NCBI RefSeq assembly: GCF_037991315.1
Contig: NZ_CP150300.1
Location: 2,232,001-2,296,000 of the forward strand
Direction: 5' to 3'
Length of the DNA: 64,000 nt
Source: Paenibacillus sp. FSL H8-0079
Lineage (GTDB): Bacteria; Bacillota; Bacilli; Paenibacillales; Paenibacillaceae
Shown here in pieces: positions 53,961 through 61,530 of this stretch. Made by a program: the position numbers and the translations under genes. The notes beneath the pieces are model-generated. The model was not told the DNA's origin and ran no database searches. It worked only from the letters and a program-made list of their open reading frames with translations. The stretch's first letter is position 1. Each line of letters starts with the position of its first letter.

Positions 53961-55091
53961 GTGAAATTGCTGCAGGCGCTTTTCTTTCCTCCGGAGCAGC
54001 CCGGAGGTGTATCCTCTATGATTCCGTATATGCAGGAGAGGTTTACAACCCCGAGGTGGGAAATGGATCTGTTCTCGTTGCCGAAACGAATTCGCAACAA
54101 GGGCAGAGAGGAAGTTCAGTTCCAAACATTTGATTGGACCGAATATCAGGATAGTCCTGTTGTCCAGAAATATATTCAAACCTATCGTGATTATCTATGG
54201 TGGACCAAACTGCGCATTCAGAAGCCCTATGATCTGATCCATGCCCACCACCCGATTGCAGGACTCGCGATGAAAACGGTTTTCCCGGATACACCCCTCA
54301 TTCAGACGATTCACTCCAGTTATGAACGAGAATTAATTCTTAATGGACGTATTGAAACGGATGGACCAGAACATCGATTCCTGCTTGCGATATACGGTGA
54401 GCTGGAGCACCAGGCAGAGCGCCTCTTGACGGTGTCGGATTCGTTCCGTCGTTATCTGGCTCCCTACGTGAAGGAATCCGATATCATCGGTGTGATCCCC
54501 AATGGATTCGATGAGAAGCGGTTTAAGCCAATTCCACATGATAATGCCATACCACAGCTGGTCACGGTATGTCGGCTTGTTCCGGCAAAAGGACTGGATA
54601 TTCTTTTCAAAGCCTGCGCGGAACTGAAGGGCCGAGGTCATGATTATGTGTTACACATTATTGGAGACGGACCGATTCGTCCTGATCTGGAAGAATTGGC
54701 GCAGCGGTTAGGAATCTATAATGAGACCATCTTCTATGGTTATACACTGCACCCTGAGGAATTCATGCCATTCTTTGATATTTTTGTACTTCCTTCACGG
54801 GCAGAAGCATTTGGTTCCGTCTTTGCTGAAGCGGCACTGAGTTGTCTTGCCCTTGTGGGTACGGATGTAGGGGGTATACCGGAACAGATTGAGAACGGTA
54901 GCAACGGGTTGCTTGTACCGGCAGAAGATCCTTCTGCGCTGGCTGAAGCTCTTGAAAAAGTGATGCTGGACCCGGCTTACCGTTATGAACTTGCACGTTC
55001 GGCGTGTGAAAAAGCCAAAACACATTACTCGCTCGGCAGATCGGTGAATGAGCTGAAAAAGATGTACCTACAGTTCCCTAGCCAAGCTTAA
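53961..55091 (+). CDS. Glycosyltransferase family 4 protein
   Basis: 376 residues from GTG 53961 after AAAGGGGG; ATG 53910 also opens the frame but lacks a site. The GT-B fold shows FFPPEQPGGVSSMI at the start, HAHHPIAG, VIPNGFDEKRF, and the C-terminal donor region FDIFVLPSRAEAFGSVFAEAAL with the EX7E-type acids. It probably transfers a sugar from a nucleotide donor to a cell-envelope or metabolite acceptor. Not in a larger cluster. Confidence 0.9.
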   Translation: MKLLQALFFPPEQPGGVSSMIPYMQERFTTPRWEMDLFSLPKRIRNKGREEVQFQTFDWTEYQDSPVVQKYIQTYRDYLWWTKLRIQKPYDLIHAHHPIAGLAMKTVFPDTPLIQTIHSSYERELILNGRIETDGPEHRFLLAIYGELEHQAERLLTVSDSFRRYLAPYVKESDIIGVIPNGFDEKRFKPIPHDNAIPQLVTVCRLVPAKGLDILFKACAELKGRGHDYVLHIIGDGPIRPDLEELAQRLGIYNETIFYGYTLHPEEFMPFFDIFVLPSRAEAFGSVFAEAALSCLALVGTDVGGIPEQIENGSNGLLVPAEDPSALAEALEKVMLDPAYRYELARSACEKAKTHYSLGRSVNELKKMYLQFPSQA

Positions 55092-55110
55092 AACGGAGAG
55101 CAAAAAGTGC

Positions 55111-55139
55111 AAGCCGCTGTGTTATACAGCGGCTTTTTG
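55111..55139 (+). terminator. Terminator after the glycosyltransferase gene
   Basis: AAGCCGCTGT and ACAGCGGCTT form a 10-bp stem followed by TTTTG. Confidence 0.85.
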
Positions 55140-55224
55140 TCATGTTTAAGGAAATAATAAGCGCGATGACTTATGGTCATGAACCAAATGATGCTCATAT
55201 TCATGAAATACATAACCGTAAAGT

Positions 55225-56280
55225 TTATGTATTGTTGCGTCCACGAAAGGCGCCCCAGCGGTTGAGCACCAATTTGGCAGCCCAGATTAGTGCCATACTT
55301 CCGAAGATAGGGTACAGAATGGATAGCAGAGAACTGAATCCAAACTGACTGAGTGAGTAACACAACAGCATAATGGTTAATGTAATGAAACGGGGATGCA
55401 CGCGTATATGTTGTCTGAGTTGTAAGGTCATTCCATAGATATCGGCTACAAAAGTACTGAATATTTCCATGAAAATAAGGGATACATATACAGATTGCAC
55501 TGCCCATCCAAGTTGAAAAGCAATGCTGCCCATCGGGATCTCGAATTGGATGATACCGGGCATCTGTGCTGACATGGCAAAGTGAGCTGCCATCAGCATG
55601 AAGCCTACGCCAATGCCTCCCAGCACGCCGCCCCACTTCAGCACACTGCGACTGCGGATCTGGTTACCTACAGGCACAAGAACGGCTTGAGCCAACACGA
55701 GATTGAATGAAGTGTACAGCAGTGGAGACAACCACACCTGAATGGGGTTTGAGTCTGTCGTCAGTGTGATGAATCGGGAAGCACCTGGATGATGGAGTGT
55801 GCTGGTAATCATGAGCAGGGATAACAGGAGCATCATGGGCACTACGATGCTATTCATTTGAAGGATGGCCTGAATGCCCCGACCAAGAAGCAGATAAGTC
55901 CCTACAAGTGTGACAATCAGACCCGTCTGATAATGTAAACCCAGATGTTCGACAAAAACGGAACCTGCTCCGGCGAGCATAACACTGTTCACGCCAATAA
56001 GAATGAGAAGGGTCACCCAGGTGATCCATTTGCCTGCCTTGTGGCCGAATAAATGTTTGTTCAGATCCTCATAAGAGCGGGAACCGGTATCGTGAGCAAT
56101 CAGCATCATTTTGGTACCTAACCAGACAAAGAGCATGGTGGATAAGCCTATGGTGATGGTGGCCCATTTGCCATACTGGGTAAAAAACTGCAATATTTCC
56201 TGCCCTGTGGCGAAGCCGGCTCCGACAACCGTTCCGATGTATGTAAATGCGATCTGCAGCACCCGAAATGCCTGTTTCAT
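55225..56280 (-). CDS. YkvI family membrane protein (LeuT-fold transporter type)
   Basis: 351 residues with ten or eleven membrane helices. The early motif YIGTVVGAGFATGQEILQFF, with broken helix 1 glycine residues, is characteristic of the YkvI group, within the amino-acid/sodium symporter superfamily. GAGGGG precedes the ATG. The substrate is not determined. Confidence 0.85.
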   Translation of the reverse strand: MKQAFRVLQIAFTYIGTVVGAGFATGQEILQFFTQYGKWATITIGLSTMLFVWLGTKMMLIAHDTGSRSYEDLNKHLFGHKAGKWITWVTLLILIGVNSVMLAGAGSVFVEHLGLHYQTGLIVTLVGTYLLLGRGIQAILQMNSIVVPMMLLLSLLMITSTLHHPGASRFITLTTDSNPIQVWLSPLLYTSFNLVLAQAVLVPVGNQIRSRSVLKWGGVLGGIGVGFMLMAAHFAMSAQMPGIIQFEIPMGSIAFQLGWAVQSVYVSLIFMEIFSTFVADIYGMTLQLRQHIRVHPRFITLTIMLLCYSLSQFGFSSLLSILYPIFGSMALIWAAKLVLNRWGAFRGRNNT

Positions 56281-56484
56281 GTGTTTCCCCTCTCAGGCCC
56301 CTGTATAGTTTGGACATGCGGGTACCATGGTACAAGGTATGCTTGACCCACGAAAGACATGACAATCGATAGCAAGCTCTGGCCGGAATTACATCTTAAG
56401 GACAGCCCTCGGGCAATTTCGCTTGAACTTATAGATAGATATATGATACTTTTACCTCATAGGATAGGCTTGGGAGGTCAAATC

Positions 56485-57066
56485 ATGGAAGTATTAAAAC
56501 AACGAATTTTACAAGAAGGTGTTGTCATCTCGGATCAGGTATTGAAGCTGGATGGTCTGTTGAACCACCAGATTGATCCTGCATTGACGATGGAGATGGG
56601 ACGGGAGTTTGCTGCACGGTTTCGTGAAAGTGGAGTAACTCGGGTAATTACGGTAGAATCCTCAGGGATTCCCGTTGCTTTTGCCGCAGCTCATGAACTT
56701 GGGGTGCCGCTTGTATTCGCCCGTCGCAAAAAAACGCTTCTGGCTGATCCTGATGCCTACTGTGAACGTGTACCGTCCTTTACCAAAGGAATCGTAACAG
56801 ACATTATGGTATCCCGCGAGTTCATTCATGAGAATGACCGTATTCTGTTCATTGATGATATCATCGCCAATGGAGATGCCGCTCGTGGAGTCATTAAGAT
56901 TATTGAGCGTTCCGGGGCGGAACTCGTCGGATTCGGCGTTGTGGTCGAGAAAAGTTTTCAGGCAGGGGCACGCACGATTCGTGAACAGGGTATTCCGGTG
57001 GAAGCCTTGGTACGTATTCGTTCCCTGAACGATGGAACAGTACAATTTGACGATAACGAAATGTGA
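56485..57066 (+). CDS. xpt: Xanthine phosphoribosyltransferase
   Basis: 193 residues from ATG 56485 after GGGAGGT; the frame is open upstream without a signal. PRPP-binding motif ILFIDDIIANGDAARG (about 123-138), ESSGIPVAFAAAHEL, and FARRKKTLL match Xpt. It salvages xanthine to XMP. In Bacillus xpt is followed by pbuX and preceded by a purine riboswitch. Neither a riboswitch core nor pbuX is present here. Confidence 0.92.
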   Translation: MEVLKQRILQEGVVISDQVLKLDGLLNHQIDPALTMEMGREFAARFRESGVTRVITVESSGIPVAFAAAHELGVPLVFARRKKTLLADPDAYCERVPSFTKGIVTDIMVSREFIHENDRILFIDDIIANGDAARGVIKIIERSGAELVGFGVVVEKSFQAGARTIREQGIPVEALVRIRSLNDGTVQFDDNEM

Positions 57067-57105
57067 CATTTTAAAGGAATAGGGCCTATTTTTTGAACTA
57101 TGCCT

Positions 57106-57133
57106 TTGCATGACCGCGGATTTCATTTATAAT
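57106..57133 (+). promoter_or_regulatory. Predicted promoter
   Basis: TTGCAT at 57106-57111 and TATAAT at 57128-57133, spacing 16, before the 109-aa gene. Confidence 0.55.
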
Positions 57134-57163
57134 GGGGTTATGTTAGGGAGAGGAGGCAACACC

Positions 57164-57493
57164 ATGGGGAACCAACCGGCAACAGAACAATTTTTCATTG
57201 ATAAGCTGGCGGAATCGAAAGTTCATTTTGAACGTGCCCTGGATTGTAAACATACGGAATTCGATGACCTTTATCCCTATATGATTGAACATCCTCAATT
57301 TTTCTGGTACAAACGCTATGTTGCCTGGTCAGAATTACTGACGATTGTAGGCTTGTGCGAAGAGTTGTCCTTCTCTTGGAAAGAACAATTTACACCGCAT
57401 CAAGTGGAGTACCTTGAAGAACGTGTGATGTCCGCCAAAGTGCTTGATTTTTGGTTCGAGAAGAACGACAGCAAAGAGCACGCGCAGCGGTAA
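57164..57493 (+). CDS. Hypothetical cytosolic protein
   Basis: 109 residues. Start ATG 57164 has AGAGGAGG 8 bases upstream. Aromatic-rich (PQFFWYKRYVAWSELL), helical, no membrane segment. No family recognised. Own promoter and terminator. Confidence 0.65.
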   Translation: MGNQPATEQFFIDKLAESKVHFERALDCKHTEFDDLYPYMIEHPQFFWYKRYVAWSELLTIVGLCEELSFSWKEQFTPHQVEYLEERVMSAKVLDFWFEKNDSKEHAQR

Positions 57494-57544
57494 CTCTCAG
57501 TCGGGACATAATTTCGAATGACATGACAGTCCAATACAGTCACG

Positions 57545-57581
57545 TGAGACCTAAATGACATTTCATTTAGGTCTCTTTTTG
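57545..57581 (+). terminator. Intrinsic terminator
   Basis: GAGACCTAAATG and CATTTAGGTCTC form a 12-bp stem followed by TTTTTG. Confidence 0.9.
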
Positions 57582-57606
57582 TAAATAAATTTGGAATATA
57601 GGAGCC

Positions 57607-57831
57607 ATGAACATGATTAGTGATACAGAATTGGACGCCCTGCGTCTGTCAGGTGAGAAAGTAAGAGTAGTACGGGACGAGCTGGAATCGAACGATGTGA
57701 CCGGGATTGTGGTTGCCTGGGATGGCGAGCAGGTACTTATCCGGCGGCAGAATCGACGTGTCGTCAAGCTGGATCGCAGTTACCGATATCAGTTGTTCAG
57801 CGAGCCGCGCCAGAGTGCACTTAGTGAGTAA
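57607..57831 (+). CDS. Small hypothetical protein
   Basis: 74 residues (start ATG 57607 or 57613, with GGAG close by). Reads as a small beta-barrel: KVRVVRDELE, VTGIVVAWDGEQVLIRRQNRRVVKLD. SH3-like folds show such a pattern. No known family. Confidence 0.55.
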   Translation: MNMISDTELDALRLSGEKVRVVRDELESNDVTGIVVAWDGEQVLIRRQNRRVVKLDRSYRYQLFSEPRQSALSE

Positions 57832-57973
57832 CCACTTATAGTCACGGCAGAACCATGAACGTTTAATTGTTTGGAATTACCATGATTTCTTGGCATAATT
57901 GGCTCACTCGGGAGAGAAGATAGGTACAGTGAGGATAATCTGTAACTATAGCCGAGAGGGTGTGCTACAAGCC

Positions 57974-58303
57974 ATGACATTGATGAATGATAAAGTTCAT
58001 GCCTACAAGGATCAGATTGGAGCATTAAGCGATGTGCTGCCAGGAGTGGTAAATTCGTATCATGAGTTTACTGGAGAATGTTTTCAGCCTGGCGTGATTG
58101 ATGCGAAGACAAAACAGCTGATTGCACTCGGCATTGGATTGTTCGCCAACAATGAGGTATGTACCTTCTACCATGTAGAAGAAGCCCGTGCTAAGGGCGC
58201 TACAGATCAGGAAATCATGGAGACCGTTGCCGTCGCTGGAGCTGTTGGAGGCGGACATGCCCTGTCTCAGGGCGCGTTGCGAGTGCAGAAGGCGTTGCAG
58301 TAA
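57974..58303 (+). CDS. Carboxymuconolactone decarboxylase (AhpD-like) family protein
   Basis: About 109 residues from ATG 57974 (or 57983). The CMD motif region is NNEVCTFYHVEEARAKGATDQEI, with His in YH and EE. The usual CxxC has only one cysteine; the first is Asn. This argues against AhpD-type peroxidase activity. GAGAGGG lies upstream. Last of the small-gene run; a bidirectional terminator follows. Confidence 0.82.
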   Translation: MTLMNDKVHAYKDQIGALSDVLPGVVNSYHEFTGECFQPGVIDAKTKQLIALGIGLFANNEVCTFYHVEEARAKGATDQEIMETVAVAGAVGGGHALSQGALRVQKALQ

Positions 58304-58328
58304 GTCTTAAGGAAATAATGTGAAAAAT

Positions 58329-58374
58329 AAAACATGGTCATACCCTGTTAGTTACAGGAGTATGACCATGTTTT
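58329..58374. terminator. Bidirectional terminator
   Basis: AAAACATGGTCATAC and GTATGACCATGTTTT pair around CCTGTTAGTTACAGG, itself a small stem. Confidence 0.9.
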
Positions 58375-58376
58375 AT

Positions 58377-59075
58377 TTAAAGTTCATCTTTACTTGTTTT
58401 ACTGTTAAGTGTTTTATTGTATTTGTCCACGTCCGCAAATATTTCCATTACAGAATAGCGTGCCTTATAATTTATTAATGATGATTTAGTCCGATATTCA
58501 ATGGTGGATCGGTCACTGGTCCAAATATAAATAAAAGCGTTATTATAGCTTTCGAGCTCTGGTTTACCATATTTGTTCGTAAGCTCTTCCAAAATTTCAT
58601 CAGACTCCGGATTAGTTAAAGTGCCAAAATCGTAACTTGCTTCAATCAGTAAGTAATCGTCCAAAGGATATTCATATGCTTGTTTCATCATGTCCTCTAA
58701 TTGCTCATCCAATGTCTTTCGTATCTCGTCTTTTCTTGCATCTGTCGTATTTACGTTATCAAGTTCCTCGCGCAATTTGTTGTTATCTTCTATTTTTTCT
58801 GATATTCCTTCATTATCCAATAAATTAGTAAAGGTGTATTCTGCGTCTACTGTCTTACCCAGAACCACCACATCGGAATAATTAATACTTTTTTCATGAT
58901 CATTATGTACTTTTTCTTCATAGTTTGTGTTTCCGTTTTTTTCTTCAGATGAAATGACCTTGTTTATTTTACTCCCCCAAGAAACTTCTCTGAAATCTTT
59001 AACTGTTTCACTACTACATCCTAAACTTGCTAGTACTAGCATAAAGAAGGTTAAAATTAACATGATCTTTTTCAA
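58377..59075 (-). CDS. Hypothetical lipoprotein, AT-rich
   Basis: 232 residues. Signal MKKIMLILTFFMLVLASLGC with lipobox LASLGC; mature part polar, with many Asn, Asp, Glu and Lys and a predicted coiled coil about 90-135. No known domain. The gene is visibly richer in A and T than its neighbours, a hint of recent acquisition. The stop is within 3 bases of the terminator. Confidence 0.7.
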   Translation of the reverse strand: MKKIMLILTFFMLVLASLGCSSETVKDFREVSWGSKINKVISSEEKNGNTNYEEKVHNDHEKSINYSDVVVLGKTVDAEYTFTNLLDNEGISEKIEDNNKLREELDNVNTTDARKDEIRKTLDEQLEDMMKQAYEYPLDDYLLIEASYDFGTLTNPESDEILEELTNKYGKPELESYNNAFIYIWTSDRSTIEYRTKSSLINYKARYSVMEIFADVDKYNKTLNSKTSKDEL

Positions 59076-59156
59076 TTGTTCTCCTCATCTCCGTTTTATT
59101 TCCCTAAAATATTTTACATTGTTTAAGAAAGCAGTTGAAGACAAAAAATGGTTAAA

Positions 59157-59192
59157 CAAAAAAGGCATCAGGTTATAAACCGATGCCTTTTA
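59157..59192 (-). terminator. Terminator of the NlpC/P60 gene
   Basis: Minus strand AAAGGCATCGG and CCTGATGCCTTT pair, followed by TTTGTTT. Confidence 0.85.
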
Positions 59193-59201
59193 GTGTATGA
59201 A

Positions 59202-59672
59202 TTACATTTTACCCAACATTTTATCGTACATAAATTGTCCAGTTACCCGACGTGCTGTCACGTAGCGATCATTGAAGTATGGATTCGATAACTTAGTAAT
59301 GCTTACGCCTTTACTACTGGAGGCATGTGCGAATTGTCCGCCGCCAATATATACACCTGTATGTGAAATGCCTTTGCCCATCGTATTGAAGAACACCAGA
59401 TCACCTGTGCGAATGTTACTTTTGGATACCGGAGTACCTGCTTTGGCTTGCTGCTGCGAAGTACGTGGCAATTCAATGCTGTATTTGTTGAAAAGATATC
59501 TCATAAACCCGGAACAGTCGAAGCCGGCTACAGTCGTGCCACCCCACTTGTAAGGTATACCTGTCATGTTGTTCACTACGGAGTTGATACTGCTTGCCTC
59601 TGTGCTTGTAGCCCCGGATGTAAATAGTACAGCTGCTCCAAAAATGGAGATAATCAGTTTTTTCAAAATCAA
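59202..59672 (-). CDS. NlpC/P60 family cell-wall hydrolase
   Basis: 156 residues. A Sec signal peptide (LKKLIISIFGAAVLFTSGATS, cut near SSTEA) then a C40 domain: GFDCSGFMRYLFNKY (catalytic Cys about 52), GDLVFFNTMGKGISHTGVYIGGG (His about 105) and QFAHASSSKGV (His). It should cut gamma-D-Glu-diaminopimelate or related peptide bonds in peptidoglycan. TTG starts at 59672 or 59666 follow AAGGGAG. The c-di-AMP aptamer lies directly upstream. Confidence 0.9.
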   Translation of the reverse strand: MILKKLIISIFGAAVLFTSGATSTEASSINSVVNNMTGIPYKWGGTTVAGFDCSGFMRYLFNKYSIELPRTSQQQAKAGTPVSKSNIRTGDLVFFNTMGKGISHTGVYIGGGQFAHASSSKGVSITKLSNPYFNDRYVTARRVTGQFMYDKMLGKM

Positions 59673-59683
59673 TGTTCTCCCTT

Positions 59684-59812
59684 CGATGCCTACGGAGTTA
59701 GCTAAGGGTTCGGTAGAAGGTTCCCTATATTTCCTATGTATAAGAATAATTCACCCAAAATGGTTCCCCCGTTTTCAAACATGAAACTCGGCAATGAATA
59801 ATTAAGTTTTTG
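59684..59812 (-). promoter_or_regulatory. ydaO-yuaA type c-di-AMP riboswitch
   Basis: Minus-strand sequence shows the family's landmarks in order: GCCGAGTTT...ACGGGGGAACCA, TTTGGGTGAAT, AGGGAACCTTCTACCGAACCC, and the 3' AGCTAACTCCGTAGGCAT. The family binds c-di-AMP and usually represses wall-hydrolase and osmolyte genes. Its 3' end is only about 7 bases before AAGGGAG of the NlpC gene, with no room for a terminator, so control should be on translation start. Confidence 0.85.
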
Positions 59813-59824
59813 TAACTATTTGAA

Positions 59825-59853
59825 ACTATATTGCATAAATGCGTAATTGTCAA
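59825..59853 (-). promoter_or_regulatory. Promoter of the riboswitch-NlpC unit
   Basis: Minus-strand TTGACA (59853-59848), 17-base spacer, TATAGT. The start point would be about 59818, just before the aptamer. Confidence 0.75.
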
Positions 59854-60064
59854 ACCCATTTAAACCCCTTCGTAATACCTCAATGTTAGCGGAATTACGG
59901 TTTTTATATGAAAGCAGGGATCAAGTTTGGGTATCATTCATGACAAAAACGTCATTATTGATTCGCTTAAGACGATTTTGGACAAATAAATAGGTTTGTC
60001 ATGAGTTAAAAGAACTATTCCGTAATGTTCAATTTAAGAGATTATATTCATTAAGTTGCATATA
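59854..60064. other. Non-coding gap upstream of pectate lyase
   Basis: AT-rich, no frame with a start signal. Nothing recognised except the flanking promoters; a possible regulator site cannot be defined. Confidence 0.35.
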
Positions 60065-60093
60065 TTGACAAAAATCGATTTTTTGCATATTAT
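60065..60093 (+). promoter_or_regulatory. Promoter of the pectate lyase gene
   Basis: TTGACA at 60065-60070, 17 bases, TATTAT at 60088-60093. The transcript would begin about 60100 with a leader of 130 bases that contains an unused AAAGGAGG near 60155. Confidence 0.7.
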
Positions 60094-60231
60094 CTTCTTA
60101 TCCGATCCACATATTGGGTGAAAATTGATTTTATTGTGTTATAAATTCAAATAAAGGAGGTTAAGGGACTAGTATCATAAGTAAGGTAGAAGTGGGAGAT
60201 TTATAAAAACAAACATAGGAGAGTGTTATCT

Positions 60232-61185
60232 TTGAAAGCAAAAAAAATAGTTACTTTTATTCTGGCATGCACGATGGTCTTCTCAGCAGTTGGAATGGTG
60301 GTTCTTCCTGTAACAACGGTGTCAGCTGCTGATGCAACAGGTACGACAGCAAGTATTTCTGATATTCTGAAGAACCAGCGGCCAGATGGAGGTTGGAGAA
60401 AAGACTATAAACAAACAAGTGGAGAATGGGCGAAGTCCACCATTGACAACAAGGCTACATACTCAGAAATTAGAAGATTGGCGAAGGAATTCAAAAAGAC
60501 CAATGATCCGCGTTATTCCACAGCTGCAATCAAAGGAATTAACTTTTTGATCAACATGCAGTATTCAAACGGCGGATGGCCACAAGTCTACCAAAGCTCG
60601 GGATATCACAAACACATCACTTACAATGATGATGCGATGATTAATGTAATGATCATGCTGGATGAAGTAGCAACACGCAAAGGTGACTTCTCGTTTATCG
60701 ACAGCACACTTGCTAACCGTAGTAAAAATTCAGTTGCCAAAGGTGTGGATGCGATTCTGAATACACAGGTCGTTGCAGGCGGTAAGCTGACAGTATGGGG
60801 ACAACAACATGATTCCAGTTCCCTTAAACCGGCAAGCGCAAGAATCTATGAAGTACCCTCGTTGACGGCTGGAGAGAGTGTAACGATTGTTAAATTCCTC
60901 AAAACCAGACCTGCTAACGCTAAAATTACAGCATCCATTAAAGCAGCTGAGGCTTGGTTTAACAAAGTGAAAATTACAGGCTACAAGTATGAAAGAGCAA
61001 ACGGAGACAGCAAAATTATCGCTGATTCCAAAGCTGCACCGATCTGGGCTCGCTTCTATGAAGTGGGAACGGATAAACCGATCTTTATTGGTCGTGACGG
61101 GGTAGTTAGATACAAATTAAGTGATATTGATAAAGAAAGAAGAGGCGGTTATGCATGGTATGGCAACTGGCCTTCCAAGCTGTAA
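60232..61185 (+). CDS. Pectate lyase, PL10 family, secreted
   Basis: 317 residues from TTG 60232 after AGGAGAG. Sec signal (MKAKKIVTFILACTMVFSAVG... cleaved near VSAAD). The (alpha/alpha)-barrel PL10 domain has NQRPDGGWRKDY, YSNGGWPQVYQ, HITYNDDAMINVM (calcium and catalytic region), PIWARFYE and RRGGYAWYGNWP. It cleaves polygalacturonate by beta-elimination outside the cell. A terminator follows. With GH30 nearby this is plant cell-wall degradation. Confidence 0.93.
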   Translation: MKAKKIVTFILACTMVFSAVGMVVLPVTTVSAADATGTTASISDILKNQRPDGGWRKDYKQTSGEWAKSTIDNKATYSEIRRLAKEFKKTNDPRYSTAAIKGINFLINMQYSNGGWPQVYQSSGYHKHITYNDDAMINVMIMLDEVATRKGDFSFIDSTLANRSKNSVAKGVDAILNTQVVAGGKLTVWGQQHDSSSLKPASARIYEVPSLTAGESVTIVKFLKTRPANAKITASIKAAEAWFNKVKITGYKYERANGDSKIIADSKAAPIWARFYEVGTDKPIFIGRDGVVRYKLSDIDKERRGGYAWYGNWPSKL

Positions 61186-61235
61186 TTCGTAATAAGCCTC
61201 AGGTTTCATAGAGTTAATCCCTAGTAACGATAAGT

Positions 61236-61277
61236 AAAGCCCGAACCAGACAAGGACGTCTGGTTCGGGCTTTATTG
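61236..61277 (+). terminator. Terminator of the pectate lyase gene
   Basis: AAAGCCCGAACCAGAC and GTCTGGTTCGGGCTTT form a perfect 16-bp stem followed by ATTG. Confidence 0.88.
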
Positions 61278-61292
61278 TTATTACTTTCAGTG

Positions 61293-61321
61293 TTGACACG
61301 ATAGATTGCACATGATATATT
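61293..61321 (+). promoter_or_regulatory. Promoter of tRNA-Leu
   Basis: TTGACA at 61293-61298, 17-base spacer, TATATT at 61316-61321; initiation about 61329. Confidence 0.7.
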
Positions 61322-61363
61322 ATTTCTTGTCGCCGAGATACATATCACGGAGATACATATTAT

Positions 61364-61447
<84 letters not shown>

Positions 61448-61453
61448 TCGAAA

Positions 61454-61496
61454 AAAAGGTTCCTCGTTAGGCTAACGCCTTCGAGGAACCTTTTTG
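61454..61496. terminator. Bidirectional terminator
   Basis: AAAAAGGTTCCTCG and CGAGGAACCTTTTT flank TTAGGCTAACGCCTT. It serves the tRNA and possibly the GH30 gene. Confidence 0.85.
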
Positions 61497-61530
61497 TTTT
61501 GTACATAAACAACTTGTATCGTCAAATGAG

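Noticed and set aside
56281..56484. Purine riboswitch before xpt
   Set aside because: The region between ykvI and xpt lacks the conserved purine aptamer core and any terminator hairpin.
60150..60230. Extra small gene after AAAGGAGG in the pectate lyase leader
   Set aside because: No ATG, GTG or TTG stands at a usable distance in a frame of meaningful length.
61117..61311. 64-aa minus frame across the pectate lyase end
   Set aside because: It spans a terminator hairpin and reads the reverse of a real gene.
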